NCBI GenBank assembly: GCA_016929905.1
Contig: JAFGHX010000175.1
Span: 19,196 to 83,195 of the forward strand
Source: Kiritimatiellia bacterium
Lineage (GTDB): Bacteria; Verrucomicrobiota; Kiritimatiellia; JAFGHX01
Direction: 5' to 3'
Length of the DNA: 64,000 nucleotides
Under the pieces are notes generated by a model. The model saw only the letters and a list, made by a program, of their open reading frames with translations, searched no databases and had not been told where the DNA came from. Of the stretch, positions 23,472-31,899 are shown in pieces; position 1 is the stretch's first letter, and each line of letters opens with the position of its first letter. The position numbers and the translations under genes were made by a program.

Positions 23472-24835
23472 CTCCCGTACCACGCGGCCGGGATAATCTC
23501 CTTCTCCGCCTCGAGCAGATCTTCGATCATCGCGTCGCCGTCCGGGATCGAGTTCACGATCGGATCGGTCAGCATCGCACGCCGCAGCACGCCTTTGTCC
23601 TGTTTCACGATCGCCTCGACGGTCAGCTCGTGCGTGTCGAGCACCTGCATCTGGAGCGCGCGCACGCCCAGCGGGAAATCGCTGACCCGCCGCGGAACGG
23701 GGCCGTTCATGTCCACGTCGGACAGCAGTTCCAGAAACGCGTCGTCGGGCAGGTTGCCGACCGCGCCGCGGTTCGCCTGGTTGATGTAAAACGGGCCTTT
23801 GTCCCCGGCCCACATCGCCTTGATGATGTCCGTCGCGTGGTCCGGCCCCATGCCCTTGAAGAACTCGTCGAGCGGCTTCGCGCCGGAGTTGAACGCGTTC
23901 ACGTCCGTCCACATCGCCTCGTGCCGCTTGTACCGTTCGTTCACGTCGAAGATCGAGAGCGGCGGGAGTTGGTTGCTCTTCACCTGCCAGCCCTGCCAGT
24001 ACGGCACGTATTCCTTCGTGTGCCCGATGCAGGCCGGATAGATGCCGAAGATGTCCCACAACTCGAGCGCGTAGGTCCTGTTGAATCTCTGCTTCGAATG
24101 CCCTTCGTCGGTCTCTTTCGCCGCCGCGGCCGCCACCGACTCCCGAAGCGCGGGCGTCACATCCCTGCCCTCGAATTCGGCTTTGAGCAGCCAGGTGAAA
24201 TGGTTGACGCCCGCGATCTCGAGATCGAACTTCGCGAGCAAGTCCGGCGTCGCGGCGCCCGCCTTCTCCACCACTCTGCACTGGGCCAGATAGTTCTTCT
24301 TCACATGCGGCATGTGCAGCCCGTCGCAGAGCGCAAAGCTCTTCACGTCCGCGTGCCGCATCAGGCCCAACCCGTTCACCGCCGTCGGGTTGATGTAGTT
24401 GATGACCCACGCGTCGGGACACAGCGCCTTCACGTCCCGGGCGATGTCCAGAATCACCGGCAGCTCGCGCATCGCGCGGAAAATGCCGCCCGGCCCGATC
24501 GTGTCGCCCGAGCACATCCGCACGCCGTACTTCTCGGAAATCGCGCAGTCTACCCCGCGGAACCGCACGCCGTCGCGCGCGAAACTCAACACCACGAAAT
24601 CGGCGCCTTTCAATACCTCGCGCCGGTCCGTCGAGCCTTCCAGCTTAAGCGGCACCTTCTTGTGCGCAATCGCCTTGCGCCCAAGCTCCATCATCAGGGC
24701 CAGCCGGTCCCGGTCGATATCCACGTAGGCCAGTGTCCCCGTGTTCAGCGCGTCCGACATGATCATGTTCCACAACGCCTGCCGCCCGAAAAACAGACTG
24801 CCCGCCCCGACTACCACCACTTTCGGCCCCTTCAT
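23465..24835 (-). CDS. GH4 alpha-galactosidase / 6-phospho-glucosidase family
   Basis: 456 residues, typical GH4 length. The NAD-binding start is VVVVGAGSLFFGRQAL, followed by the family blocks ADFVVLSFARDG, GDTIGPGGIFRAMRELP, VINYINPTAVNGLGLM and ALCDGLHMPH, which holds the metal-binding Cys. GH4 enzymes use NAD, a divalent metal and redox chemistry to cleave alpha- or beta-glycosides. The start is supported by GGGAGGG. The 355-bp upstream spacer (24836-25190) contains AT-rich control DNA. Exact sugar specificity is unresolved. Confidence 0.9.
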   Translation of the reverse strand: MKGPKVVVVGAGSLFFGRQALWNMIMSDALNTGTLAYVDIDRDRLALMMELGRKAIAHKKVPLKLEGSTDRREVLKGADFVVLSFARDGVRFRGVDCAISEKYGVRMCSGDTIGPGGIFRAMRELPVILDIARDVKALCPDAWVINYINPTAVNGLGLMRHADVKSFALCDGLHMPHVKKNYLAQCRVVEKAGAATPDLLAKFDLEIAGVNHFTWLLKAEFEGRDVTPALRESVAAAAAKETDEGHSKQRFNRTYALELWDIFGIYPACIGHTKEYVPYWQGWQVKSNQLPPLSIFDVNERYKRHEAMWTDVNAFNSGAKPLDEFFKGMGPDHATDIIKAMWAGDKGPFYINQANRGAVGNLPDDAFLELLSDVDMNGPVPRRVSDFPLGVRALQMQVLDTHELTVEAIVKQDKGVLRRAMLTDPIVNSIPDGDAMIEDLLEAEKEIIPAAWYGSQ

Positions 24836-25107
24836 TCGCGTCCCTCCCTTCGCCTTGATTGCATTTTGGTGATCGCAAAGAAGTATGGTTGCTCCTTAAT
24901 AGTATGATCAATCTAGATAATTGTGATGCATGTTGGATATTGGTGACAGACAGCGCAGGTTGACGCCTGAGTGCAACCGGACGCCAATACGGTGTAATGT
25001 TGGCCGCGACGATTTTGAGGCCGGGCAAGGCGCGGGAGGGGTGGGGTAATGCGCGTTCGGCCCGAGCAACCCGGCTGGGTCGCCAGACTATCAGCGGTGA
25101 ATTCTCG

Positions 25108-25138
25108 TTGACAAACATGTAACATATTCCAATAATAT
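25108..25138 (+). promoter_or_regulatory. Promoter for the AAA ATPase gene
   Basis: A perfect -35 TTGACA (25108-25113) is followed after 17-19 bp by AATAAT/TAATAT (25131-25138). The surrounding 50 bp are strikingly AT-rich (ATGAATATATATTATGG just downstream), unlike the flanking genes. The other half of this 355-bp spacer, near the GH4 start, is also AT-rich but shows no clear second promoter. Confidence 0.6.
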
Positions 25139-25190
25139 GAATATATATTATGGATTACATTCCATTACCAAGGACAGGGGACACGCGAGA

Positions 25191-26426
25191 ATGCTTGACG
25201 AATTGTTCGAGTTGAGCCGACATCTGATCCGCCTCAGACACCGTCCGTATCTTCGGTATTTCCTGCGCGAAACGGTGCTGAAAGCGCGTTGCTCGATTGT
25301 TGCGGGGGCGCGGGGCGTGGGCAAGACGACAGCCATGATACAGCACCTCGTTGGGTACGACCCGGAATGGCCGTCGTCGACGCGGGTGCTCTATCTACCG
25401 GCGGACCACTTCGCGTTGGCTGGGACCCCGCTCTATGAAATAGGGCGGGATTTCTGCGCCCATGGAGGGAAGCTCCTCTGTATCGACGAAATTCACAAGT
25501 ATCCCGCCTGGTCTCGAGACCTGAAGAGCATGACGGACACCTTTCCCGATCTTCGGATTGTGGCGTCCGGCAGTTCCATGATGCAAATCCGCAAGGGTAC
25601 TCACGACTTGTCGCGGCGCGCGATCGTGTACCGCATGAACGGCATGTCCTTCCGTGAATACATTGAATTACGTCTCAAGACGGAACTCCGTGTCCGCACG
25701 CTTGAAGATCTGCTGGAATCGCATGAGGCGACTGCCCCTGCAATCGTTGACCACCTGGCCGAACGGGGCGAAAAGGTGCTGGCACTCTTCCGCGACTACC
25801 TGGAATGTGGATTCTACCCGTATGCATTCGAGGTGGCAGATCGTGGCCTGTACCGCATCGCCCTGGAACAGAACGCGCACACGGCCGTTGAGAGCGACCT
25901 GCCGGCCGTACACCCGGGCCTGAGCGGCGGCAGTATCGCGAGGATCAAAGCACTCCTCTCCGTGATCGCTGCGTCCGTTCCGTTTACGCCGGATCTGGCC
26001 AAGCTCCGGCGCCTGCTCGACATCAACGACGATCGCACGCTCAAGACCTACCTCAGCTATCTCGATGACGCCGATCTGATCATGACAGTCGGCAGGCGGA
26101 CCGCAGGGCTCAAGGTCCTGGAAAAACCGGGCAAGATCTATCTCGGCGACCCGAATCTGGCATACGCCCTGCATCCGGCCAGCAGGCCCGAGATCGGAAA
26201 CATCCGGGAGACCTTCTTCGCCCGCACGGTGTCGAACGTCCATCCGCTGCGCCTGGCGGGAGAAGTCGACTTCGCCGTCGGCCAGGATCTCTTCTTCGAA
26301 GTCGGCGGCCGCAACAAGACGGCGCGCCAGCTCAAAGCCATCACCCGCGGATTCCTTGCCCTGGACGATATCGAAACCGGCGCCGGCATACGCATCCCGC
26401 TCTGGCTCTTCGGCTTCCTCTACTGA
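25191..26426 (+). CDS. AAA ATPase with DUF4143-type C-terminus
   Basis: 411 residues. Walker A is GARGVGKTT (39-47), Walker B is LLCIDEIHK (near 96-103), and sensor-like VASGSSMM follows. The C-terminal part has a winged-helix-like stretch (RRLLDINDDRTLKTYLSYLDDADLI) and a nuclease-fold-like end (GNIRETFFARTV, VDFAVGQDLFFEVGG), the order of the AAA_14/DUF4143 family. These scattered genes are often horizontally acquired and of unknown function. I start at MLDELFELS (AGGGG upstream) rather than 25137, which lies in promoter DNA. The AT-rich upstream DNA and isolated position suggest transfer. Confidence 0.85.
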   Translation: MLDELFELSRHLIRLRHRPYLRYFLRETVLKARCSIVAGARGVGKTTAMIQHLVGYDPEWPSSTRVLYLPADHFALAGTPLYEIGRDFCAHGGKLLCIDEIHKYPAWSRDLKSMTDTFPDLRIVASGSSMMQIRKGTHDLSRRAIVYRMNGMSFREYIELRLKTELRVRTLEDLLESHEATAPAIVDHLAERGEKVLALFRDYLECGFYPYAFEVADRGLYRIALEQNAHTAVESDLPAVHPGLSGGSIARIKALLSVIAASVPFTPDLAKLRRLLDINDDRTLKTYLSYLDDADLIMTVGRRTAGLKVLEKPGKIYLGDPNLAYALHPASRPEIGNIRETFFARTVSNVHPLRLAGEVDFAVGQDLFFEVGGRNKTARQLKAITRGFLALDDIETGAGIRIPLWLFGFLY

Positions 26427-26467
26427 GCGGCACAGGCGCCTAAGGGGGCTGTGCCGCTGTTGCCGCC

Positions 26468-27262
26468 TCATCCGTGGAGCCGGCGCCAGGCCTCGGTGAA
26501 GGTTCTGGCGGATACTTCGAAGGTGCGCCCGTCGATGACGCGCACGTGCGCCCGCCCGGCGGGCACACGCCCGCGCGAGACGAGTTCGAGCCGCATCTTG
26601 ACCGGCGCTTTCACCGTGTAGGGTCTGATCGCCGCGCAGGTCTCCACGGCCTTCTTGGCGCCCGCCGTGATCCGCCGATGCGCCTGCTCTTTCGAGAGCA
26701 GGATCGCGCCTTCCAGATCGAGCGCCTGCTTCACCTGCACGGGAACAACGCCCTTCAGGAACCGGCGCGCCTCGCGGCAGACCTTGTCGTCGCCGCTGAC
26801 CATGATGGTGGGCGTGCCCTGGTCGCCGGCCAGGCCGGCGTCGATCGACACCTCCCCCACCGCCACGCCGTTGAGCCAGAAGTTCTGCCAGGCCTTCGAG
26901 CTCATCGTGTGCTCCAGAACGGCGGCGGGCGTGCCGGCCATCGCGTGGTAGCCGAGCAGAATCAGCCCGTCGAACGTGCCGATGCCGGGCATACGTTCCT
27001 TGCCCGAGTGCCCGCGCAGATATTCCGCGCGCGGATCGAGCTCCTCCCATATGAAATGGCACCCGCCGCCGTGCGCGTCGCGTACGACCACCTTGCTCGC
27101 GCCGCCCCGGATACAGCCCTCCACGCATGCGTTCACGTCCCAGGTCAGATACTTCCGCGCCGCATGGTAGAGGGGGTGCCCCTCCGCCGAGGCCACCTGC
27201 GCCCGGCAGAACACGCCGCTGATCCCTTCCATGTCCACCATCACGAAGATCTTCTTGCCCAT
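26468..27262 (-). CDS. M55-family D-aminopeptidase (DppA-like)
   Basis: 264 residues. The N-terminal metal ligands are in FVMVDMEGISG (D10, E12). VVVRDAHGGG, LILLGYHAMAGT and the EHTMSS segment complete the DppA-type zinc site. The family cleaves N-terminal D-residues from peptides, or releases glycine. No signal peptide, so probably cytoplasmic recycling of peptidoglycan peptides or imported peptides. AGGAGG precedes the ATG. No operon partner remains; a truncated SGNH gene lies upstream. Confidence 0.9.
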   Translation of the reverse strand: MGKKIFVMVDMEGISGVFCRAQVASAEGHPLYHAARKYLTWDVNACVEGCIRGGASKVVVRDAHGGGCHFIWEELDPRAEYLRGHSGKERMPGIGTFDGLILLGYHAMAGTPAAVLEHTMSSKAWQNFWLNGVAVGEVSIDAGLAGDQGTPTIMVSGDDKVCREARRFLKGVVPVQVKQALDLEGAILLSKEQAHRRITAGAKKAVETCAAIRPYTVKAPVKMRLELVSRGRVPAGRAHVRVIDGRTFEVSARTFTEAWRRLHG

Positions 27263-27400
27263 CGCCCTTCCTCCTGTGCCGAACCCGTGAGAGACCCCAC
27301 CGAAAACCAGGAGTATAGTGCGCCGGAGGCCCGCGCATCAACCGTCGGGAGCCCTGAAAGGCCCGTTCGCAAAGGCGGCGCGGCATTCCCCCGCCGTGTC

Positions 27401-27649
27401 TCAAGCCAGCGCCGCCTGCCGCATGCTCTCGGGTGCTTCGAGCGGCCCGGTGCTGAGTTCCTGGAGCACCACGAACGCCCAATCCTTCTGCGCAATGGCT
27501 TCCACCGACTCGCGGTTGTACCCATGCCATTCCAGCGTCTTGCCGCCGCTGGTCACCATGCGCACGTCCAGATCTCTGCCCGCGGACCGTGCCAGGTCCC
27601 GCACGATCCAGGGCAATCGGTTGCCGTGCGTATAGCTGTTCCCGATGAA
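27401..27649 (-). pseudogene. SGNH/DUF4886-like hydrolase remnant
   Basis: The frame reads FIGNSYTHGNRLPWIVRDLA, then VTSGGKTLEWHGY and DWAFVVLQELSTGP. This is the opening of an SGNH-fold protein (FIGNSYT carries the catalytic Ser block). A TGA stands directly before the first Phe, where a start Met and strand are expected, and a stop follows after 83 codons. Both ends are therefore lost. It lies between the M55 gene and the beta-helix gene. Confidence 0.6.
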
Positions 27650-27695
27650 TCACGCGTTCCGGCTGGTCACGTGTGCCCCTTTCCTTACCCATCGC

Positions 27696-27722
27696 CATTC
27701 TTCATTCTTCATTCTTCACTGG
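27696..27722. repeat. CATTCTT heptamer repeat at the beta-helix stop codon, copy 2
   Basis: Three CATTCTT units (27696, 27703, 27710) then CACTGG. On the minus strand the repeat supplies the last five codons (VKNEE) and the TGA of the beta-helix gene. It shares a 20-bp core with 23452-23471. Confidence 0.65.
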
Positions 27723-29516
27723 ATACGGCGCCGCGCCCGGATCGGGCCGCGCGCCCTTGAAGTACCCCGGCGTCATGCCCGGCAGCGGCGGGTGCCTCTC
27801 GCCGTCCAACGTCCAGGGCTTCGAGAGGTCGATGCCCTTCCCCCGAGCCGGGCTGTCCGCCGGTAAGGTCAGGTCCAGATCGCCATCCTTCCACAGCTTC
27901 TTATCCGGAAGAATCGTGTTGTGGCCGCCGAGCCAGTTCGCTTTCGGCTGGTCCTGCCACGTCACGCCTTGCCGGAAATGCGACCCGGCACAGAGATTGT
28001 AGTCGAAATGCGTCTGCATCGTGTCAGCCGACTTGACCGGCGCCCACAATTCCGTTGCCGAGAAGATGTTGTTGACCCACCACGTGTTGGCCGCCCTGGC
28101 CGCGCGGCGCGTCGGCATCGTGATCCCGCGCAAGGCGGAGAAGCTGTTGTGATAGAAGTAGATCCGCGCGCGGGTGTCGGCGAAGTAGAAGACCGCTGTG
28201 GCCGAAGGCGCCGCGCAGCGGTTGCGGTAGATGTAGGTGGGGCCCTGCCGGATCCCCTTCTGCCGGATCGTCACGTTGGCGCGATAGAGCAGGTTGTCAT
28301 GCCATTCGCAGTCGATCCCGCCGCCCGTCGGTTCCAGCGCGTCGTCCAGGATGTCGTGAATGCTGTTGTCGTAGACGTTCAGCCGCCGGCAGAGCTCGGA
28401 GCGGGGGATCGAGAACTGCTCGGACTGCCAATCCTTGCCTACCGACCAGTCCTGGATCCCGCCCCAATGCTCGAAGATATGATTGCCGTAAACCCGGTTG
28501 TCATGGCCGGCATTGTACAGAGCCACCGCTTCGCGGTCGTTGTCGCCGAACACCTTGAACTGTTCCCAGTGCCACCTGCGCACACGGCGCGAGGCATACA
28601 GGGCCGGGATCGGCGCCAGCTTCGCGATGAAATCCAGAGTGATCGCGTTGCGGCGTATGTGGTTGCGGTGGCACAGCAACGGCTCGACATCCACGTGCTC
28701 CGGATCCGCCGCCAGGCCCGTCTCCTTCAGATTCCACCAGCAGAACCCGACGAGGACACCCCACTTCCCGCCGAGGATCGTGTTGTTTTCGACGACGTTA
28801 TCACTTGCGCCGCGCCTCAGCGCGACCCCGACGGTCCTGTTCCGGATCGTGAAGCCGCGCACGACGATATGGCGCTTGCCGATCACGCGCACGGTCGCGC
28901 TGCTGTCGTACTGCCAGTGCGGGCCCACCGCGACCTCGCCCGTGTTCGGATCGCGTCCGTCACGGAAACGCAGATAGGTCACCTTGTCCTTCGTGCCGTA
29001 CAAGGCCTCGATATGGTCCCACTCGTTGGCTTCTCGCGGCGCTTTCAACCGATCGAACCCCGCCCCGCCCTTCATGTTCCCGTCGTTGATGCGCAGGACC
29101 AGCTTGTTGTCCCACGTCAGGTTGCAGGGCAGATGCGGTACCGGCCAGCCGGCCCTGTTGAGCGTTTTCTTGAAGACCCCCTCGCCCACTTCCGGCGCGG
29201 GCGTCCACCCGGTCACGACCTCGCCACCGTCGAGAATCGCACCCTTCTCGCCTTCCAGCACGATCGGCCGGCCCGGCTCGCCGCTGCGGAGGAAGACAAC
29301 CGTCCCGCGGTAAACCCCGGGACGAACATGCACAGTGTCGCCCGGCATGGCGGCGTCCACGCCTCGCTGCGGCGTGGCGAACGGGGCGGCCGCCGAACCG
29401 TCGTTGGAGTCCCGCCCCTTGGCCGCGTCGACAAAGCAGATCCGGGCATCGGCGTTGAGAACGGCACGGACAAACACGGACAGACACAGGAACGTTGTGA
29501 GTGTGCGGGAGCTCAT
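27702..29516 (-). CDS. Exported right-handed parallel beta-helix protein
   Basis: 604 residues with a signal peptide (about 1-23, TLTTFLCLSVFVRAVLNADA). The mature start FVDAAKGRDSNDGSAAAPFATPQRGVDAAMPGDTVHVRPGVYRG (residues about 26-70) is the standard opening of pectate-lyase-like beta-helix proteins. Coil-repeat sequences with Asn ladders (IRNRTVGVALRRGASDNVVENNTI) follow. Such proteins bind or cleave acidic polysaccharides. The start has AGGAGGT upstream. The last five codons come from a dispersed repeat. It is divergent from an AraC regulator, its likely controller. Confidence 0.82.
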   Translation of the reverse strand: MSSRTLTTFLCLSVFVRAVLNADARICFVDAAKGRDSNDGSAAAPFATPQRGVDAAMPGDTVHVRPGVYRGTVVFLRSGEPGRPIVLEGEKGAILDGGEVVTGWTPAPEVGEGVFKKTLNRAGWPVPHLPCNLTWDNKLVLRINDGNMKGGAGFDRLKAPREANEWDHIEALYGTKDKVTYLRFRDGRDPNTGEVAVGPHWQYDSSATVRVIGKRHIVVRGFTIRNRTVGVALRRGASDNVVENNTILGGKWGVLVGFCWWNLKETGLAADPEHVDVEPLLCHRNHIRRNAITLDFIAKLAPIPALYASRRVRRWHWEQFKVFGDNDREAVALYNAGHDNRVYGNHIFEHWGGIQDWSVGKDWQSEQFSIPRSELCRRLNVYDNSIHDILDDALEPTGGGIDCEWHDNLLYRANVTIRQKGIRQGPTYIYRNRCAAPSATAVFYFADTRARIYFYHNSFSALRGITMPTRRAARAANTWWVNNIFSATELWAPVKSADTMQTHFDYNLCAGSHFRQGVTWQDQPKANWLGGHNTILPDKKLWKDGDLDLTLPADSPARGKGIDLSKPWTLDGERHPPLPGMTPGYFKGARPDPGAAPYPVKNEE

Positions 29517-29557
29517 GCCTGACCTCCTTGCCAAAAGGATGGTATCGGAATTCCCGG

Positions 29558-29575
29558 TTCGCGCAAGTGCGCGAA
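29558..29575. promoter_or_regulatory. Inverted repeat TTCGCGC-AAGT-GCGCGAA
   Basis: A perfect 7-bp inverted repeat 42 bp upstream of the beta-helix start codon, in the divergent control region shared with the AraC gene. Candidate regulator site or leader hairpin. Confidence 0.4.
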
Positions 29576-29703
29576 TGAAGGGGGCAGGGTCCGGACGAAT
29601 CGCTCTTAACCAAACGCCCCCTTCAAGGGACTGTCGCCGGCGCAGGTACACGCCGTCCATTCGCTTTCGCCGGCCACCCTTAAACTTCCGTGACCCATCA
29701 CTA

Positions 29704-29732
29704 TTGTGTACGCGCCGGAAACAGGCTACAAT
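29704..29732 (+). promoter_or_regulatory. Promoter of the second AraC-type gene
   Basis: TTGTGT (29704-29709), 17 bp and TACAAT (29727-29732). Transcription would start near 29739, which favours the GTG start at 29763 over the ATG at 29706 that lies inside the promoter. Confidence 0.55.
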
Positions 29733-29762
29733 CCAGTGAATTGTGAACCATTTTGGAGTTAT

Positions 29763-30596
29763 GTGACTGTGTATCAGCGATCAGCCTATTACCGTGCGTC
29801 GAAGATGCCGCGGATGCCAGTACCGCTCGGGGCGCGGTCGGTGGGGCACTACGTGGTCGAGGCGGGCTATGCGGAGCGCCCGATTCAGAAATGGTTCGTG
29901 CAGGTCTTCTGGGGCATTCGGGGCCGCGGGCAGATTGTGATCGACGGCGAGCCCTGCATGGTGGGCCCGGATCAGATCGCGGCGTATTTCCCGGGCGACT
30001 GGCACCGGGTGAGTTCGGCCGAGGACTGGGAGTACCGCTGGTGGACCCTGGACGGGCCGCACGCGACGGAGGTAGCGCGCTCCTTCGGGCTCAGCGGGCC
30101 ATGGCCGTGCGAGGCGGGGGCGTGCCCGCAGGAACTGTTCGCGCAGCTCGAACAGGAGATTCGAGACGAGGCGCCGTTCACGGAATTCCGCGCCAGCGCC
30201 ACGGCCTACCGCTTGCTCACCCTCGCCGCCGGCCGCAAGGCCGGCGCGGCCGCACCGGCCGTGACGTCCGAAACACTGGCGGACAGGTGCGTGGCGTTGA
30301 TCCGAAAGCGCTATGCGGACCCCGCCCTGTGCGTGGACTTCCTCGCACGCGCACTGGCCGTGCACCGCTCCCGGCTCAGTCGCGAGTTCCGGCGTCGTTT
30401 CGGCGTGCCGCCGGTGGCCTACATTCACAGTCTCCGCCTCCAGCGCGGCTTTTCCATGCTGCGCGAGACCGACGCGACCGTCACGGACATCGCGCGCCAA
30501 GTCGGCTTCGTCGATCCGGCCTATTTTTCGCGCTGCGTGTCCCACACCACCGGCATGTGCCCGCGCGACCTGCGCAGCGCCAGCCGCAAGGGGTGA
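29763..30596 (+). CDS. AraC-family transcriptional regulator
   Basis: About 277 residues from a GTG five bases after GGAG. The cupin-like sensor contains QVFWGIRGRGQIVIDGEPCMVGPDQIAAYFPGDWHRV (roughly 40-80). The C-terminal helix-turn-helix pair starts near residue 185 (DRCVALIRKRYADPALCVDFLARALAVHRSRLSREFRRRFG) and ends with the VTDIARQVGFVDPAYFSRCVSHTTGMCP signature. It is divergent from the beta-helix gene, so it is probably that gene's activator. The sugar ligand is unknown. Confidence 0.85.
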   Translation: MTVYQRSAYYRASKMPRMPVPLGARSVGHYVVEAGYAERPIQKWFVQVFWGIRGRGQIVIDGEPCMVGPDQIAAYFPGDWHRVSSAEDWEYRWWTLDGPHATEVARSFGLSGPWPCEAGACPQELFAQLEQEIRDEAPFTEFRASATAYRLLTLAAGRKAGAAAPAVTSETLADRCVALIRKRYADPALCVDFLARALAVHRSRLSREFRRRFGVPPVAYIHSLRLQRGFSMLRETDATVTDIARQVGFVDPAYFSRCVSHTTGMCPRDLRSASRKG

Positions 30597-30612
30597 GCGG
30601 GAACTGGTTCCC

Positions 30613-30629
30613 TTTCGCGCCTTTTCGCG
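30613..30629. repeat. TTTCGCG short tandem repeat, copy 2
   Basis: TTTCGCG at 30613 and 30623 (10-bp period), 17 bp after the AraC-type stop codon. Same word as at 4393-4420 and 44884-44900. Confidence 0.55.
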
Positions 30630-30703
30630 GGGAACTCTGCCTGGTCTCGAACTCGAAAAAATGTTGTGCCCGGCAGCGTTCCCCGCCATCATATCCAGTC
30701 ACG

Positions 30704-30723
30704 GACCATTGACCATTGACCAT
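30704..30723. repeat. GACCATT heptamer tandem repeat before the GT4 gene
   Basis: Three consecutive units GACCATT-GACCATT-GACCAT, ending 14 bp before the glycosyltransferase start codon. It replaces a recognisable Shine-Dalgarno and could influence initiation. Confidence 0.6.
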
Positions 30724-30736
30724 GGGGCCCCGGGCC

Positions 30737-31849
30737 ATGAGAGTCTGTGTCGACATACAGGCGGCGATTGCGCAGCGCGCGGGCGTAGGGCGCTACACCC
30801 AGACGCTGGTCGAGCATCTCGCCCGGACGGCGGATGCCGACGAACTGGCCCTGTTCTACTTCGACTTCCGGCGCAAGGGCTCGCCGTTCTCCGGAGCGGC
30901 GCTCCGCGAGAGGCCCGTGCGTTGGTGCCCCGGCCGCCTGGTTCAGGGGGCATGGAAGACGTTCAACTGGCCCCCGTTCGACTGGTTCGCGGGCGGATAC
31001 GATGTCTACCACTTCCCCAATTTCATCCTCCCGCCGCTCCGGATGGGGCGCGCGGTCGTCACCATCCACGATATGGGCTTCATGCGGTTCCCGCTCTTCG
31101 TGGAAGACAGGAACCTGCGCTACCTCGAGAAGAAGATCCGCCGCACCGTCAAGAGCGTCGACGCGATCATCACCGTCTCCGAGTTCAGCGCGCGGGAGAT
31201 CGAGGAACTCCTCGAGGTCGACCGCGCGAAGATCCATGCCATCCATGAAGGCGTCGGCCCGAAATTCGCCCCGCCCGGCGAGGAGGCGGTCGCACGCATG
31301 CGAACGGAACTCGGGCTCGAGCGCCCCTACCTGCTGACCGTCGGCACGATCGAACCGCGCAAGAACCTGCCGTTGCTTATCGAGGCGTTCGAGCAGCTCA
31401 CGGATTTCGAGGGCTATCTGGTCGTCGTGGGGGGGCGCGGCTGGAAATGCGACTTCCTGTACCAGCGCATGCTGAACTCCCCGCGCGCGGTCGACATCCG
31501 CTACTTCGGCTACGCGGAGGATCACCAGATCGTGCCGCTCTACGCCGGGGCCGAGCTGTTCGTGTTCCCGTCGCTGTACGAAGGGTTCGGCCTGCCGCCG
31601 CTGGAGGCCATGGCCTGCGGCGCGCCCGTCGTTTCGGCCGCCGGGGGCTCCCTGAAGGAAGTCGTCGGCGGGGGCGCCTGCGTGGTCGACGGATATGAGG
31701 CCGATGCGTGGGGCGAAGCGATCCGCTCGCTGCTGGCCGATACGGCCGCGCGCGAGCGCCTTGCGGCCAAAGGCCGGAAACACGCCGCCCGCTACACCTG
31801 GGACGAAACCGCGCGCAAGACGTGGGCGGTCTACCGCCAGCTCGTGTGA
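30737..31849 (+). CDS. GT4-family glycosyltransferase
   Basis: 370 residues, GT-B fold. The N-terminal half has VGRYTQTLVEHLA and DVYHFPNFILPP. The C-terminal half holds VGTIEPRKNLPLLIEAF, IRYFGYAEDHQIVPLYAGAELFVFPS and the EX7E-type motif YEGFGLPPLEAMACGAPVV, which binds the sugar nucleotide. Such enzymes transfer a hexose to a lipid-linked or polysaccharide acceptor on the inner face of the membrane. I chose the ATG of MRVCVDIQ as the natural first beta-strand. No glycan-assembly partners are adjacent, so the product is unknown. The DUF3604 gene follows 50 bp downstream. Confidence 0.9.
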   Translation: MRVCVDIQAAIAQRAGVGRYTQTLVEHLARTADADELALFYFDFRRKGSPFSGAALRERPVRWCPGRLVQGAWKTFNWPPFDWFAGGYDVYHFPNFILPPLRMGRAVVTIHDMGFMRFPLFVEDRNLRYLEKKIRRTVKSVDAIITVSEFSAREIEELLEVDRAKIHAIHEGVGPKFAPPGEEAVARMRTELGLERPYLLTVGTIEPRKNLPLLIEAFEQLTDFEGYLVVVGGRGWKCDFLYQRMLNSPRAVDIRYFGYAEDHQIVPLYAGAELFVFPSLYEGFGLPPLEAMACGAPVVSAAGGSLKEVVGGGACVVDGYEADAWGEAIRSLLADTAARERLAAKGRKHAARYTWDETARKTWAVYRQLV

Positions 31850-31859
31850 GCCGGAGAAC

Positions 31860-31891
31860 GGAAGGCGGGAAGCCTGGAAGAAGGGGAGAAG
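31860..31891. repeat. GGAAGNNT-type octamer repeat, copy 1
   Basis: Four consecutive 8-bp units (GGAAGGCG, GGAAGCCT, GGAAGAAG, GGGAGAAG) directly precede the DUF3604 start codon and supply its Shine-Dalgarno. The same octamer pattern occurs at 53581-53738 and 61938-62055. Confidence 0.55.
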
Positions 31892-31899
31892 GAGAAACC

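Noticed and set aside
25137..25190. Upstream ATG (25137) as start of the AAA ATPase
   Set aside because: It sits within the promoter region without a ribosome-binding site; ATG 25191 has AGGGG upstream and begins at the conserved part.
27921..29522. Plus-strand 533-codon frame opposite the beta-helix gene
   Set aside because: Shadow of the beta-helix gene, which has a signal peptide, AGGAGGT site and typical repeats on the other strand.
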